NCBI RefSeq assembly: GCF_040750475.1
Contig: NZ_JABJVY010000002.1
Span: 1-64,000 of the forward strand
Length of the DNA stretch: 64,000 nt
Origin: Amorphus sp040750475
GTDB lineage: Bacteria > Pseudomonadota > Alphaproteobacteria > Rhizobiales > Amorphaceae
Reading direction: 5' to 3'
Position numbers and translations under genes: made by a program. The notes beneath the pieces were generated by a model that saw only the letters and a program-made list of their open reading frames with translations, was not told where the DNA came from and ran no database searches. This document shows positions 54,599 to 63,299 of the stretch, one piece after another (the stretch's first letter is position 1; each line of letters opens with the position of its first letter).

Positions 54599-54633
54599 TT
54601 CTAATAGACGAAACTAAATTCTATTGAATGGAA
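54599..54633. promoter_or_regulatory. Tandem 15-bp operator pair, aldehyde dehydrogenase promoter
   Basis: TTCTAATAGACGAAA (54599-54613) and TTCTATTGAATGGAA (54619-54633) are again 20 bp apart. The second is the best palindrome of the set (TTC-T-ATT-G-AAT-G-GAA). They end 95 bases before the dehydrogenase start. Confidence 0.65.
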
Positions 54634-54727
54634 TTACGGACGGTTGTGTCTCCGTTCAGGTGATCTTGGCTTCAGGTCGAGTAGTCCACCCGCACCACAC
54701 CCGACCGGCCAGCGCGAAGGACAAGCC

Positions 54728-56209
54728 ATGAGCCTCGAAACACTCGCAAACTTTGTGGATGGCGCATTCTGCCCGCCGGTCGGTGGGGCCTATTGGGAAA
54801 CCGAAAATCCCTATACGGCGGAAGCCTGGGGGCTCGTTCCGCGCTCGGGGGCGGAGGATGTCGAGAGGGCGGTCGTCGCCGCGAAGAAGGCGTTTCGTCA
54901 CGGCCCGTGGCCGACGATGGCTCCGTCACAGCGCGGGGCGGCGCTTTACGGGATCGCCGACGTCGTTGCTCGGAACGCAGAAGAGCTGGCGCGGATCGAG
55001 GTGCGCGACAACGGTAAGACCTTCAAGGAGATGTTCGCGCAGGTGAAGCGCATCCCCGACTGGTATCGCTTCTTCGGCGGGTTGGCCGACAAGCTCAACG
55101 GGGCTGTTTTGCCCTCGGACAGGCCCGGCCACATGAACTATGTCCGTCACGAGCCGCTGGGTGTGATTGCGATGGTGACGCCGTGGAACTCGCCGCTGAT
55201 GCTGTTGGCGTGGAAGCTGGCCCCGGCGCTCGCAGCCGGCAATACGGCGGTGGTCAAGCCCTCGGAATTCACCTCCGCTTCCGCCTTGCGCTTTGCTGAA
55301 CTGGTCTTCGAAGCCGGACTGCCGCAGGGCGTGCTCAATGTCGTCACCGGTCTCGGCTCCGAGGCCGGCGCCGCCCTGGTTGCGCATCCTGACGTCGCCA
55401 AGGTCGCCTTCACCGGTGGTGTCGGGGGAGGGCGCGCGGTCTATTCGGCCGCAGCCGGCGGGCTGAAACCGGTCAGCCTCGAGCTCGGGGGCAAGTCGCC
55501 CAACATCGTCTTCGAGGACGCCGATATGGAGATGGCCGCACGTGGAGTGGTCGCCGGCATCTTCGGCTCGGGCGGACAGAGTTGCGTGGCTGGCTCGCGC
55601 CTCGTCGTGCAACGGTCCATCCACGACCGCTTCGTGGCGCGCATCGTCGAACTAACCGAGAAGATCAGGCTCGGCGATCCAATGGCGCCGGAGACCGATA
55701 TTGGCCCGGTGGCGACCCGCCCGCAATTCGAGCGGATCATGACCTGCATTGGGTGGGCGAAGGAGGACGGCGCGAGGCTTGCGACCGGCGGCGTTCAAGT
55801 GCCCGATCCGAGCGGCGGAAAGGCGCTCTTCGTGGCGCCGACGATTTTCACGGGCGTGCGCAACGACATGAGGATCGCCCAGGAGGAGGTGTTCGGCCCG
55901 GTCCTCGCCGTCATTCCCTTCGATGACGAGGCGGAGGCGGTCGCGATCGCCAACGACAGCGCCTTCGGCCTGGGGGCCGGGCTTTGGACGCGCGATGTCG
56001 CGCGGGTTCACCGTGTCGCGGCGGAGATCGAAGCCGGCAGCGTGTGGGTGAATACCTACAAGATCACGTCGCAGACCTCGCCGTTCGGCGGTTACAAAGC
56101 CTCCGGCCTCGGCCGTGAAGGGGGCGTGGAGATGATCGCCGACTATCTCCAGACGAAGAGCGTCTGGCTCAACCTGACGGATGAGGTTCCTTACGGCTTT
56201 CCGCTGTAG
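54728..56209 (+). CDS. NAD(P)-dependent aldehyde dehydrogenase
   Basis: A 493-residue aldehyde dehydrogenase. The catalytic glutamate is in LELGGKSPN (about 255-263), the catalytic cysteine in SGGQSCVAGSR (about 290), and the end has the usual PFGGYKASGLGREGG. It resembles betaine- and amino-aldehyde dehydrogenases, which fits a partner aminotransferase or amine oxidase. The ATG at 54728 has AAGGA eight bases before it. It is followed 11 bases later by a hydroxyacid dehydrogenase gene and has paired palindromes in its promoter. Confidence 0.94.
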   Translation: MSLETLANFVDGAFCPPVGGAYWETENPYTAEAWGLVPRSGAEDVERAVVAAKKAFRHGPWPTMAPSQRGAALYGIADVVARNAEELARIEVRDNGKTFKEMFAQVKRIPDWYRFFGGLADKLNGAVLPSDRPGHMNYVRHEPLGVIAMVTPWNSPLMLLAWKLAPALAAGNTAVVKPSEFTSASALRFAELVFEAGLPQGVLNVVTGLGSEAGAALVAHPDVAKVAFTGGVGGGRAVYSAAAGGLKPVSLELGGKSPNIVFEDADMEMAARGVVAGIFGSGGQSCVAGSRLVVQRSIHDRFVARIVELTEKIRLGDPMAPETDIGPVATRPQFERIMTCIGWAKEDGARLATGGVQVPDPSGGKALFVAPTIFTGVRNDMRIAQEEVFGPVLAVIPFDDEAEAVAIANDSAFGLGAGLWTRDVARVHRVAAEIEAGSVWVNTYKITSQTSPFGGYKASGLGREGGVEMIADYLQTKSVWLNLTDEVPYGFPL

Positions 56210-56220
56210 GGCCCGGCGAG

Positions 56221-57183
56221 ATGGCAGAGAGAACCGCTCGCTCGGGCCCGGTGATCGTCAACCAGACCGATCCGGCCCTCACCCGCCTGCTGGCCGATCA
56301 TCGCTGCCGGCCGACGGTGATCGATCATTTCGATCCTGAGAGCCCCTGGCAGCTTCCTGACGAAGCGGAAATCCTGATCACGAGCGCCTTGAAGTCCTGG
56401 CGCAACACGCCGCAGGACTGGACACCGCCACCAAAGCTCGCATGGGTGCAGACCTATTCCGCGGGCGTCGACATCTATCCGTCCCGTCTGCTCGGCGTGC
56501 GGTTCGTCACCTGCGGACGCGGACTCACGTCGCCGCAGATCGCGGAATATGTTCTAGCCGCCATTCTGCGGTTCGAAAAGCGGCTGGACGACGTTCGCGC
56601 CCGTTCTCCGAGCGCCTGGACGGACCAGGAGGTGGGGGCGGTTGAAGGCCTATGCCTCGGCCTGATCGGCTATGGCTCGATCGGCCAGGAGATCGCAAAG
56701 CGCGCGGCCGCCTTCGGCATAGACATCCGCGTTTGCCGTAGAAGTTCGGGCACGTTCGACGACCCCGCGGTGACAGGCTGTGCGAGCCTCCCCGACCTTG
56801 TCTCGATCGCCGATCACCTCGTGCTCGCCATTCCTGCAACACCGCAGACTCGGGGATTGATGGGTGCGGAGCTGTTCCGGCAGGCCAAGCCGGGCCTGCA
56901 TCTCATCAACGTCTCACGGGGAGCGGTGCTCGACGACGAGGCCCTGATCGCCGCGCTCGCCGCGGGCTATGTCGCAGGCGCGACCCTCGATGTCACCGCG
57001 CCGGAACCGTTACCGGCGAGCCACCCCTTTTGGACTCATCCGCAGATCCTTTTGACGCCGCACATCTCCTACAAGGGGGGGCGAGAAGCGGAGCGCTTCG
57101 CAGCGAAGGTGACGGCGAACCTCGACGCCTATCTGCACGGCACGCCGATGGAAGATCTCGTCGATCCGGCGCGGGGCTATTGA
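56221..57183 (+). CDS. D-2-hydroxyacid dehydrogenase family protein
   Basis: A 320-residue NAD(P)-linked dehydrogenase. It has a GYGSIG nucleotide loop (about 147-152), the catalytic arginine in VSRGAVLD, glutamate in TAPEPLP and histidine in TPHISY. This set is standard for D-2-hydroxyacid dehydrogenases and glyoxylate/hydroxypyruvate reductases. It likely reduces a 2-oxoacid by-product of the amine pathway. The short gap to the aldehyde dehydrogenase gene places both in one operon. Confidence 0.92.
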   Translation: MAERTARSGPVIVNQTDPALTRLLADHRCRPTVIDHFDPESPWQLPDEAEILITSALKSWRNTPQDWTPPPKLAWVQTYSAGVDIYPSRLLGVRFVTCGRGLTSPQIAEYVLAAILRFEKRLDDVRARSPSAWTDQEVGAVEGLCLGLIGYGSIGQEIAKRAAAFGIDIRVCRRSSGTFDDPAVTGCASLPDLVSIADHLVLAIPATPQTRGLMGAELFRQAKPGLHLINVSRGAVLDDEALIAALAAGYVAGATLDVTAPEPLPASHPFWTHPQILLTPHISYKGGREAERFAAKVTANLDAYLHGTPMEDLVDPARGY

Positions 57184-57527
57184 GAGGCAACCAGCGCGCG
57201 TGGGCGATCACGGCCCATTTCGTTTCCGTTTCCGTGCCAGTTCCACGGCTCGCCTCGCTTTTGCAGCGCAAAGCCTTGGCCCGACGTTTCTCTAAGGGCG
57301 CGATTGCCCCCGCTTTCCGGGCCGCTGATTAAAAAATAGCAATGCCTGTCGTCTGCCCACGGCAGCTTGACTCATTTTGGGGGTACGGCTAGCATTCCAT
57401 TGTGTAGTACGGCGTTTCATCAAGTAGAATAATCATGATCTGACGCGCCTGTAGAACGGGTGAGGAGGGGTTGAGCCCGATTGAGGCAAGGCCCGCGTTC
57501 GAGGCACGCAGCAGCGGAGTGTGAAAG
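57184..57527. other. Intergenic promoter region before the ABC importer
   Basis: These 344 bases hold no gene. They contain the operator pair at 57395-57429 and an A-rich run near 57331. The promoter of the binding-protein gene should lie between about 57395 and 57500. Confidence 0.5.
57395..57429. promoter_or_regulatory. Tandem 15-bp operator pair, ABC importer promoter
   Basis: TTCCATTGTGTAGTA (57395-57409) and TTTCATCAAGTAGAA (57415-57429) are spaced 20 bp apart, like the pairs at the two other promoters of this module. They end 98 bases before the binding-protein start. Confidence 0.6.
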
Positions 57528-58694
57528 ATGGCCGATGACAAGGTGAAGACCGGAACCGGTCTTGTTGGCGAGACGGCGAGGGGCGTTTCGCGCAGAGTAC
57601 TGCTGAAGAGTGCTGCGGTGCTCGGAGCCACAACTGTGGCGGCTCCCTACTACGTCAAACGGGCCTTCGCGAGTTCAGGCGAACTGAACATTCTCTGCTG
57701 GACGGACGAGCTGCCGGAACCCGTCCTCGCCGACTTCAAGGATGCGACGGGCATCACCGTCACGAAAACGCCTTTCTCCTCCAACGAGGAGCAGATCAAC
57801 AAGATGCAGGCGACGCTCGGTCAGGGCTTCGACCTCTGCATGCCGTCCTTCAACCGGGCCAAAGACTTCCAGTTTCTGGAGGTGCTGAAACCGTTCGACG
57901 AATCCAAGGTCGATCTCTCCGCCTATCTGCCTTCGCTGTTGAAGGCCTCGAGCGATCTTTGGACCTGGGATGGGCTCTATCACCTGCCGCACGTCTGGGG
58001 CACGGAAGCGATGACCTGGAACAACGAGGCAAACAAGCTCAGCTACGCGGAATCGAGCTACGGCCTCCTGTGGGATCCCGAGTATGTCGGCAAGGTGCAG
58101 ATGCGCACTTATTCCGGCCTGCTGGGCCTCGGGCTCTGGATGGACGCGACCGGTAAGCTGCCGACCAACCGCATGCTCGACAGCTACAAAGACGAAGCGA
58201 CGATGCGGAAGATCTACGACGAGCTGACCGCGTACGCCATCGAGCACAAGAACCAGATCCGGCAGTTCTGGGACAGCACCGACAGCATCCAGGCCGGCTT
58301 CCGCGAGAATGGCTGCACGATCGGGCAGACCTGGGACGGCCCGGTGAAGGCCATGATCAAGAACGGTGAGCCGTACACGTTCATGGCGGCCAAGGAAGGG
58401 GCGCTCACCTGGATGGACGGCTTCGCGCTCTCCGCTGCCGCCCAGAACGTCGACGAGGTCTACGCTTTCCTCAGCTATATCGGCAAGCCGGAAGTGGCCG
58501 GTAAGATCGCCACCTCGTCGAACTACAACGCGGTGATCAAAGGGGCGGACGACTACGTCCCGGCGGCCGACAAGGCGCTCTTCCGCAGCGCCTATCCCGA
58601 GAACGCTCTGGACAAGCTCTGGTGGTATCCGCCGGCGCCGGCCTGGTTCAACTCCGTTCGCAATCAGTACGCCGAGCGGTTCCAGGCGGCCTGA
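57528..58694 (+). CDS. Polyamine-type ABC binding protein (Tat-exported)
   Basis: A 388-residue extracellular binding protein of the spermidine/putrescine (PotD/PotF) family with a twin-arginine signal (VSRRVLLKSAA, about 22-32, cleavage near AFA-S). The mature protein begins with LNILCWTDELPEPVLADF, which matches PotD-like starts. It should bind an amine or polyamine, though some relatives bind other cations or amino acids. Its promoter has two tandem palindromes shared with the aminotransferase and dehydrogenase genes. The ATPase and permease genes follow after a 259-base gap. Confidence 0.92.
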   Translation: MADDKVKTGTGLVGETARGVSRRVLLKSAAVLGATTVAAPYYVKRAFASSGELNILCWTDELPEPVLADFKDATGITVTKTPFSSNEEQINKMQATLGQGFDLCMPSFNRAKDFQFLEVLKPFDESKVDLSAYLPSLLKASSDLWTWDGLYHLPHVWGTEAMTWNNEANKLSYAESSYGLLWDPEYVGKVQMRTYSGLLGLGLWMDATGKLPTNRMLDSYKDEATMRKIYDELTAYAIEHKNQIRQFWDSTDSIQAGFRENGCTIGQTWDGPVKAMIKNGEPYTFMAAKEGALTWMDGFALSAAAQNVDEVYAFLSYIGKPEVAGKIATSSNYNAVIKGADDYVPAADKALFRSAYPENALDKLWWYPPAPAWFNSVRNQYAERFQAA

Positions 58695-58953
58695 TCGCTT
58701 CATGGCACATGCGTCGACACAAGCCGCCGGCATGGCGGCCTGTCGGCCGTGACGAGAGGATGCTTCGCCGCTCTCAGTTCGGCGAAGCCAGATCGTGTGC
58801 GCAAGCGCCTGATCGACGGTGAGGGCAGACGAGGCAATTCGATTGCGCAGTCCGCCTGCCGTCCAGCGCGCCGGCTCCAGGCGTCTTCGCCGATCCGAGT
58901 CAGCATGATCCGCACGGTTTTTCCCGCTTATTTGCCAAGGAATTGAGCCTTCA
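58695..58953. other. Intergenic stretch between binding protein and ATPase genes
   Basis: It holds a modest hairpin at 58723-58739 (GCCGCC-GGCAT-GGCGGC). Such structures often lower expression of permease genes relative to the binding protein. I see no gene. Confidence 0.4.
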
Positions 58954-60042
58954 ATGGCAATGACGAGTGCAGTCCAATTCGAACAGGCCAGGGTCGACTT
59001 CGGGTCCTTTACGGCTGTTCACGAGACCAACCTGGATATCCGGAGTGGCGAGTTTTTCTCTTTCCTCGGTCCATCGGGATGCGGAAAGACGACGCTGTTG
59101 CGGGCGATTTCGGGGTTCATCGAACCGTCGGCGGGCAAGATCAGGATCGATGGGGCCGATATGGCCGGCGTCGGACCCAATAAGCGGCCGACGGCGCTGA
59201 TCTTTCAGAATCTGGCGCTGTTTCCGGTCATGTCGGTCGCCGAGAACGTCGGATACGGCTTGCGGGTCCGAGGCGTGGCGCGCGGTGTGCGGGACGAGAA
59301 GGTGAAACGTCTTCTCGACCAGGTCGCCTTGAGCCAGCACGCGGACAAGAAGGTCAGTGAGCTTTCCGGCGGACAGAGACAGCGCGTGGCGATTGCCCGG
59401 GCGCTTGCGGTCGAGCCGAAGGTCCTGCTTCTCGACGAGCCGCTTTCCGCACTCGACCTGAAACTTCGCCAGCACATGCGCCGCGAACTGCGCGAGATCC
59501 AGCAGCGTGTGGGTATCACCTTCATCTACATCACACATGATCAGGGCGAGGCCCTGACCATGTCGGACCGGGTCGCCGTGATGAACGCAGGGAGGATCGA
59601 GCAGGTCGGCGACGGTCGAACGATCTACGGACATCCCGAGACGCCGTTCGTCGCTTCCTTCGTCGGAGAGAGCAACGCGACTTCCGGTCGTGTGGTCTCC
59701 GTCGCCGACGGCCTTGCGACAATCGACACGCCGCTCGGCGCGCTGAGCGGTCGCAATGCCCGCGGCCTCGAGCCGGGTGACACCGCGACGCTCTTCATCC
59801 GGCCCGAGCTCGTCAGGCTGACCGCCTCCGACGGCGATTGCAGCGTCGCGACGACCCTTGTCGAGGCGGCCTTTGAAGGCAGCATGACGCATCTGACCTT
59901 GCGAACGCCCACCGGCACGCGGATCGTGGCGATGCTGGTGGCGGCCGATCTGGACCAGCTTCCGGCCGACGGTGATCCGCTGACGGCGTCTTTCGCGCCG
60001 GCGAACGCGGTTGTTCTGCCCGACACGGCGCGCTCGTCATGA
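58954..60042 (+). CDS. Polyamine-type ABC ATPase (PotA-like)
   Basis: A 362-residue ATPase with Walker A GPSGCGKTT (about 36-44), signature LSGGQRQR, Walker B LLLDEPLSALD and a C-terminal TOBE domain (about 285-355). It fits the PotA/UgpC group. It powers the two permeases that follow; the ATPase stop overlaps the first permease start as ATGA. ATG 58954 has AAGGA about twelve bases before it; ATG 58960 is possible. Confidence 0.93.
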   Translation: MAMTSAVQFEQARVDFGSFTAVHETNLDIRSGEFFSFLGPSGCGKTTLLRAISGFIEPSAGKIRIDGADMAGVGPNKRPTALIFQNLALFPVMSVAENVGYGLRVRGVARGVRDEKVKRLLDQVALSQHADKKVSELSGGQRQRVAIARALAVEPKVLLLDEPLSALDLKLRQHMRRELREIQQRVGITFIYITHDQGEALTMSDRVAVMNAGRIEQVGDGRTIYGHPETPFVASFVGESNATSGRVVSVADGLATIDTPLGALSGRNARGLEPGDTATLFIRPELVRLTASDGDCSVATTLVEAAFEGSMTHLTLRTPTGTRIVAMLVAADLDQLPADGDPLTASFAPANAVVLPDTARSS

Positions 60043-61043
60043 CAAATCTGAGCATGACCTTCGCCGCGACGGCGCTCATCCTGGTCGTCTTTCTGCTGAT
60101 CGTCCGCTTCGATCGGCGGCCGGGAGAGAAGCGCGTCAAGTTTTTCACCCGAAACGGCGTGATCGTCGGGCTCTATCTGATCCTCTGCGTCGGCTTCTGG
60201 TGCATTCTGACGATCATCATGCCGATGGTGTTCATGGTGGATCTGTCGTTCCACCCGAAGCTGCCGCCATCCATGGCCGGAGGGCCGGAAGACGTATTCA
60301 CGCTCGTGAACTACCGGATGTTCCTGTTCGGCAGCGCCACCAGCACCGATCAGCTGAACTGGCTACATTTGCGCAGCTTCTTCAGCACGATCGGCATTTC
60401 AATCGGTCTGACCTTCCTCAACTTCGCCGTCTGCTATCCGATCGCCTACTATATGGCTCAATCGGCATCCATTCCTCGGCTGCGGTTGCTCGTGCTGTTG
60501 TTGATCATTCCCTACTGGGTGAACGACATCCTGCGGGCCTTCGCCTTCCGCATCTTGCTGTCGTACAACGGCTTCATGAACAACGTTCTGACCTGGCTCG
60601 GGATTACCGACACGCCGGTCGATTTCATCGGAGCCAACGTCGCGCTCTATTTGGCGTTGGTCTATTCGAACCTGTTGATCATGATTTTCCCGCTCTACAA
60701 TGCGATCGAGGCGCAGGATCACAATCAGATCGAAGCGGCGCGCGATCTTGGCGCCCCTTGGTGGCACATTCACCTTTTCGTCGTGATGCCCCAGGCGAAG
60801 CCGGGTATCGCGTCGGGGATGACCCTCTCCTTCATGCTGATGGCGGGCGCCATCGCGACACCTTTGGTCCTGGCTGGACCACGCTCCCTTTGGTTCACGC
60901 CGATCATCTACGACCGGTTCTATCAGCTCTTCGATTGGCCGCAGGGCGCGGCCTATGCCATGGCGCTGCTCGTGGCCTGCATCGTGTTCGTCCTTGGCGT
61001 CCTGAAAATCACCGGACTGAAGCTTGGCGAGATCACCAAATGA
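60039..61043 (+). CDS. Polyamine-type ABC permease (PotB-like)
   Basis: A 334-residue inner-membrane permease with about six helices. The cytoplasmic EAA loop reads EAARDLGAPWWHIHLFVVMPQAKPG (part: EAARDLGAPWWHIHLF), which contacts the ATPase. An N-terminal extension of about 70 residues precedes the first conserved region. It pairs with the next gene product. Both ends overlap neighbouring genes by four bases, so translation is coupled. Confidence 0.93.
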   Translation: MTNLSMTFAATALILVVFLLIVRFDRRPGEKRVKFFTRNGVIVGLYLILCVGFWCILTIIMPMVFMVDLSFHPKLPPSMAGGPEDVFTLVNYRMFLFGSATSTDQLNWLHLRSFFSTIGISIGLTFLNFAVCYPIAYYMAQSASIPRLRLLVLLLIIPYWVNDILRAFAFRILLSYNGFMNNVLTWLGITDTPVDFIGANVALYLALVYSNLLIMIFPLYNAIEAQDHNQIEAARDLGAPWWHIHLFVVMPQAKPGIASGMTLSFMLMAGAIATPLVLAGPRSLWFTPIIYDRFYQLFDWPQGAAYAMALLVACIVFVLGVLKITGLKLGEITK

Positions 61044-61912
61044 CCGGCCACATGCTGAACCGCACTATCGTCGGGCTCTACTTCTTGTCGTTCTTCGTCT
61101 TTTTGCTGGGTCCGCTTGTGGTGATGGGCGTTTCGGCGTTCAACACCTCGACCTATCCGCGGGTCTGGCCGATCGATGGGGTGACCCTGCATTGGTTCGA
61201 GGCGCTCGCGAGCGACGCGACCCTGCTCGAAGGGCTGCGCACGAGCGTGGTGATCGGCTTCTGGGTCGTGGTGATCTCCGTGCCGCTCGCCCTGGCCGGC
61301 GCGATCGTCATGACGCAGCTCTTTCGCTCGGCCAAGTCCTTCTACTATTTCGTGGTCGTCGCTCCGATTCTGACGCCGGGCATCATCATCGGCATCGCCA
61401 CCGTCGTCTTCTGGCGCGATTTTTCCGGCCTGATCGGGTTGCGCGCCCATCTCTATAACGGCACCGTCCTGACTGTGCTCGCCCAGTCGAGTTTCATCTC
61501 CTCCTATTGCATGCTGATCATCATGGCGCGGCTGCAGCGCTTCGATCTCGCGCTGGAAGAGGCCGCCCTCGATCTCGGGGCCTCCTATTCGCAGGTCTTT
61601 CGCGACATCTTGCTGCCGTTCCTGAGGCCTGCGCTGCTCTCGTCCGCCGTGCTGGCGTTCCTGACCTCCTTCGAAAATTACAACGCCACGACCTTCGCCA
61701 TTCTGGCGGACAAGACCTTGACCACGGTCCTGGCGGCGCGGGTGCGCTCGGGCACCTCTCCCACCATCAGTGCGCTCGCCACCGTCATCGTGATCCTCAC
61801 CATCGTCGCGACCCTCGTCTTCGAATGGATCAAGCGGCGGGAAGACCGACGCCGCGCCGTCCGCCTGTCGGCGGCGCGTGCGGAGGAAGCTGCGGAACTG
61901 GCGGGGCCGTAA
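61040..61912 (+). CDS. Polyamine-type ABC permease (PotC-like)
   Basis: A 290-residue permease with six helices and an EAA loop EEAALDLGASYSQVFRDI. It forms the channel with the preceding PotB-like protein. The ATG overlaps that gene's stop as ATGA. A longer open frame upstream is a shadow of the PotB gene. Confidence 0.93.
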   Translation: MTGHMLNRTIVGLYFLSFFVFLLGPLVVMGVSAFNTSTYPRVWPIDGVTLHWFEALASDATLLEGLRTSVVIGFWVVVISVPLALAGAIVMTQLFRSAKSFYYFVVVAPILTPGIIIGIATVVFWRDFSGLIGLRAHLYNGTVLTVLAQSSFISSYCMLIIMARLQRFDLALEEAALDLGASYSQVFRDILLPFLRPALLSSAVLAFLTSFENYNATTFAILADKTLTTVLAARVRSGTSPTISALATVIVILTIVATLVFEWIKRREDRRRAVRLSAARAEEAAELAGP

Positions 61913-61948
61913 CGGCCGCTGACGCCAGCAGGAACGAAAGAAAGACCT

Positions 61949-63277
61949 GTGTCGCCTCACGTGGAGAGCGTTCGCTCGGAAAATTCACTGCCGAAGACCG
62001 CCGACGTCGTCATCGTCGGCGCAGGCATCATCGGCGTTTCGGCGGCTCTGACACTGGCCGAAAGGGGCCAGTCGGTCGTGGTCGTGGAAAAGGGCATTGT
62101 CGGCGGCGAGCAGTCGAGCCGCAATTGGGGCTGGTGTCGGGAGCAACTGAGGGCGCTGCCGGAGGTGGCGCTGGCGATGCGCTCCATGGAACTCTGGCGG
62201 GGCATGAGCGAGCGCATCGGCGCCGATTCCGGCTACCGCCAGACCGGTATGATTGTTGTCACCAAGGACGAGGCGGAAGTCGCCCGGTGGCGCGATTGGC
62301 AGAAGGCCACGGCGTCTTGCGGACTGGCAGGTGGCGTCCTTTCGGCGGCGGAAACCAAAGCCATGCTGCCCGCGACCTCGGACGATTGGATCGCGGCGAT
62401 CCATTCGCCGACCGACGGCTGGGCGGAACCGTCGGTGGCCGCGCCAGCCATCGCGCGCGGGGCGCAGCAAAAAGGCGCGATCATTTTGCAGAACTGCGCC
62501 GTCCGCGGCTGGGAGACCGAGGCCGGACGCGTGACCCGCGTGATGACGGAGAAGGGCGAGATCCGGACGAGCGCCGTCCTGGTCGCCGGCGGTGCGTGGT
62601 CGTCGATGCTGTTGCGCCGGGCGGGCATCTCCTTTCCGCAGTCCGGCGTCTATGCGAGCGCCTTTCGCACCGAAAGTGCGCCCGAGGTCTATCCCGGTGG
62701 CGTCGGCAGTCCGCTGTTTTCGGTCCGGCGACGCATCGACGGGGGCTATACGATCGGCATGCGGGGCCGGGGCAGGGTGGACCTCACGCCGATGGGGCTC
62801 CTGCGCGCCCGCCAGTTCATGCCGCTGTTCTTCCGTCGAAAGGGGGAACTGACGCTCGGTCTCGGTCGGTCGTTTTTCGACGGGCCGTTCGCTCTCAGGC
62901 GCTGGGCATTGGATTCCCCTTCGCCGTTCGAGGCGGTGCGCATTCTCGATCCCGACCCCGATCCCAAACTCGTTGAGGCGGGAATAACCGCGTTCCGCGC
63001 AGCCTTTCCGATCCTCTCGGACGTCCGCGTGGCGGAAAGTTGGGGCGGCCTCATCGACGCCACACCGGACATGGTACCGGTGATCGGCCCTGTTCCTGAT
63101 CGCCCGGGGGTTTTTCTCGCAAGCGGCTTCAGCGGTCATGGCTTCGCGCTCGGACCGGGTGCCGGATGGCTTGCAGCGATGCAAATCCTTGGTGAAAAGC
63201 CCGGTTTCGACGATTCTCCTTTCCGGCTTTCCCGCTTTCGAGAGGGGAAGCCGCATCCGGCTCATCACTGGATATGA
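61949..63277 (+). CDS. FAD-dependent amine/D-amino-acid oxidase-like protein
   Basis: A 442-residue flavoprotein of the DAO family. It has the N-terminal dinucleotide motif VVIVGAGIIGVSAALTLAE and the covalent-type region SSRNWGWCREQ typical of sarcosine/gamma-glutamylputrescine oxidases. The C-terminal flavin contact is in GFSGHGFALGPG. It would oxidise a secondary or primary amine or an amino acid imported by the ABC system. It begins at GTG 61949, 36 bases after the PotC-like gene, and is followed 22 bases later by a molybdoenzyme gene. Confidence 0.9.
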   Translation: MSPHVESVRSENSLPKTADVVIVGAGIIGVSAALTLAERGQSVVVVEKGIVGGEQSSRNWGWCREQLRALPEVALAMRSMELWRGMSERIGADSGYRQTGMIVVTKDEAEVARWRDWQKATASCGLAGGVLSAAETKAMLPATSDDWIAAIHSPTDGWAEPSVAAPAIARGAQQKGAIILQNCAVRGWETEAGRVTRVMTEKGEIRTSAVLVAGGAWSSMLLRRAGISFPQSGVYASAFRTESAPEVYPGGVGSPLFSVRRRIDGGYTIGMRGRGRVDLTPMGLLRARQFMPLFFRRKGELTLGLGRSFFDGPFALRRWALDSPSPFEAVRILDPDPDPKLVEAGITAFRAAFPILSDVRVAESWGGLIDATPDMVPVIGPVPDRPGVFLASGFSGHGFALGPGAGWLAAMQILGEKPGFDDSPFRLSRFREGKPHPAHHWI

Positions 63278-63299
63278 GCGTGACAAAGAGGCACGGAAA

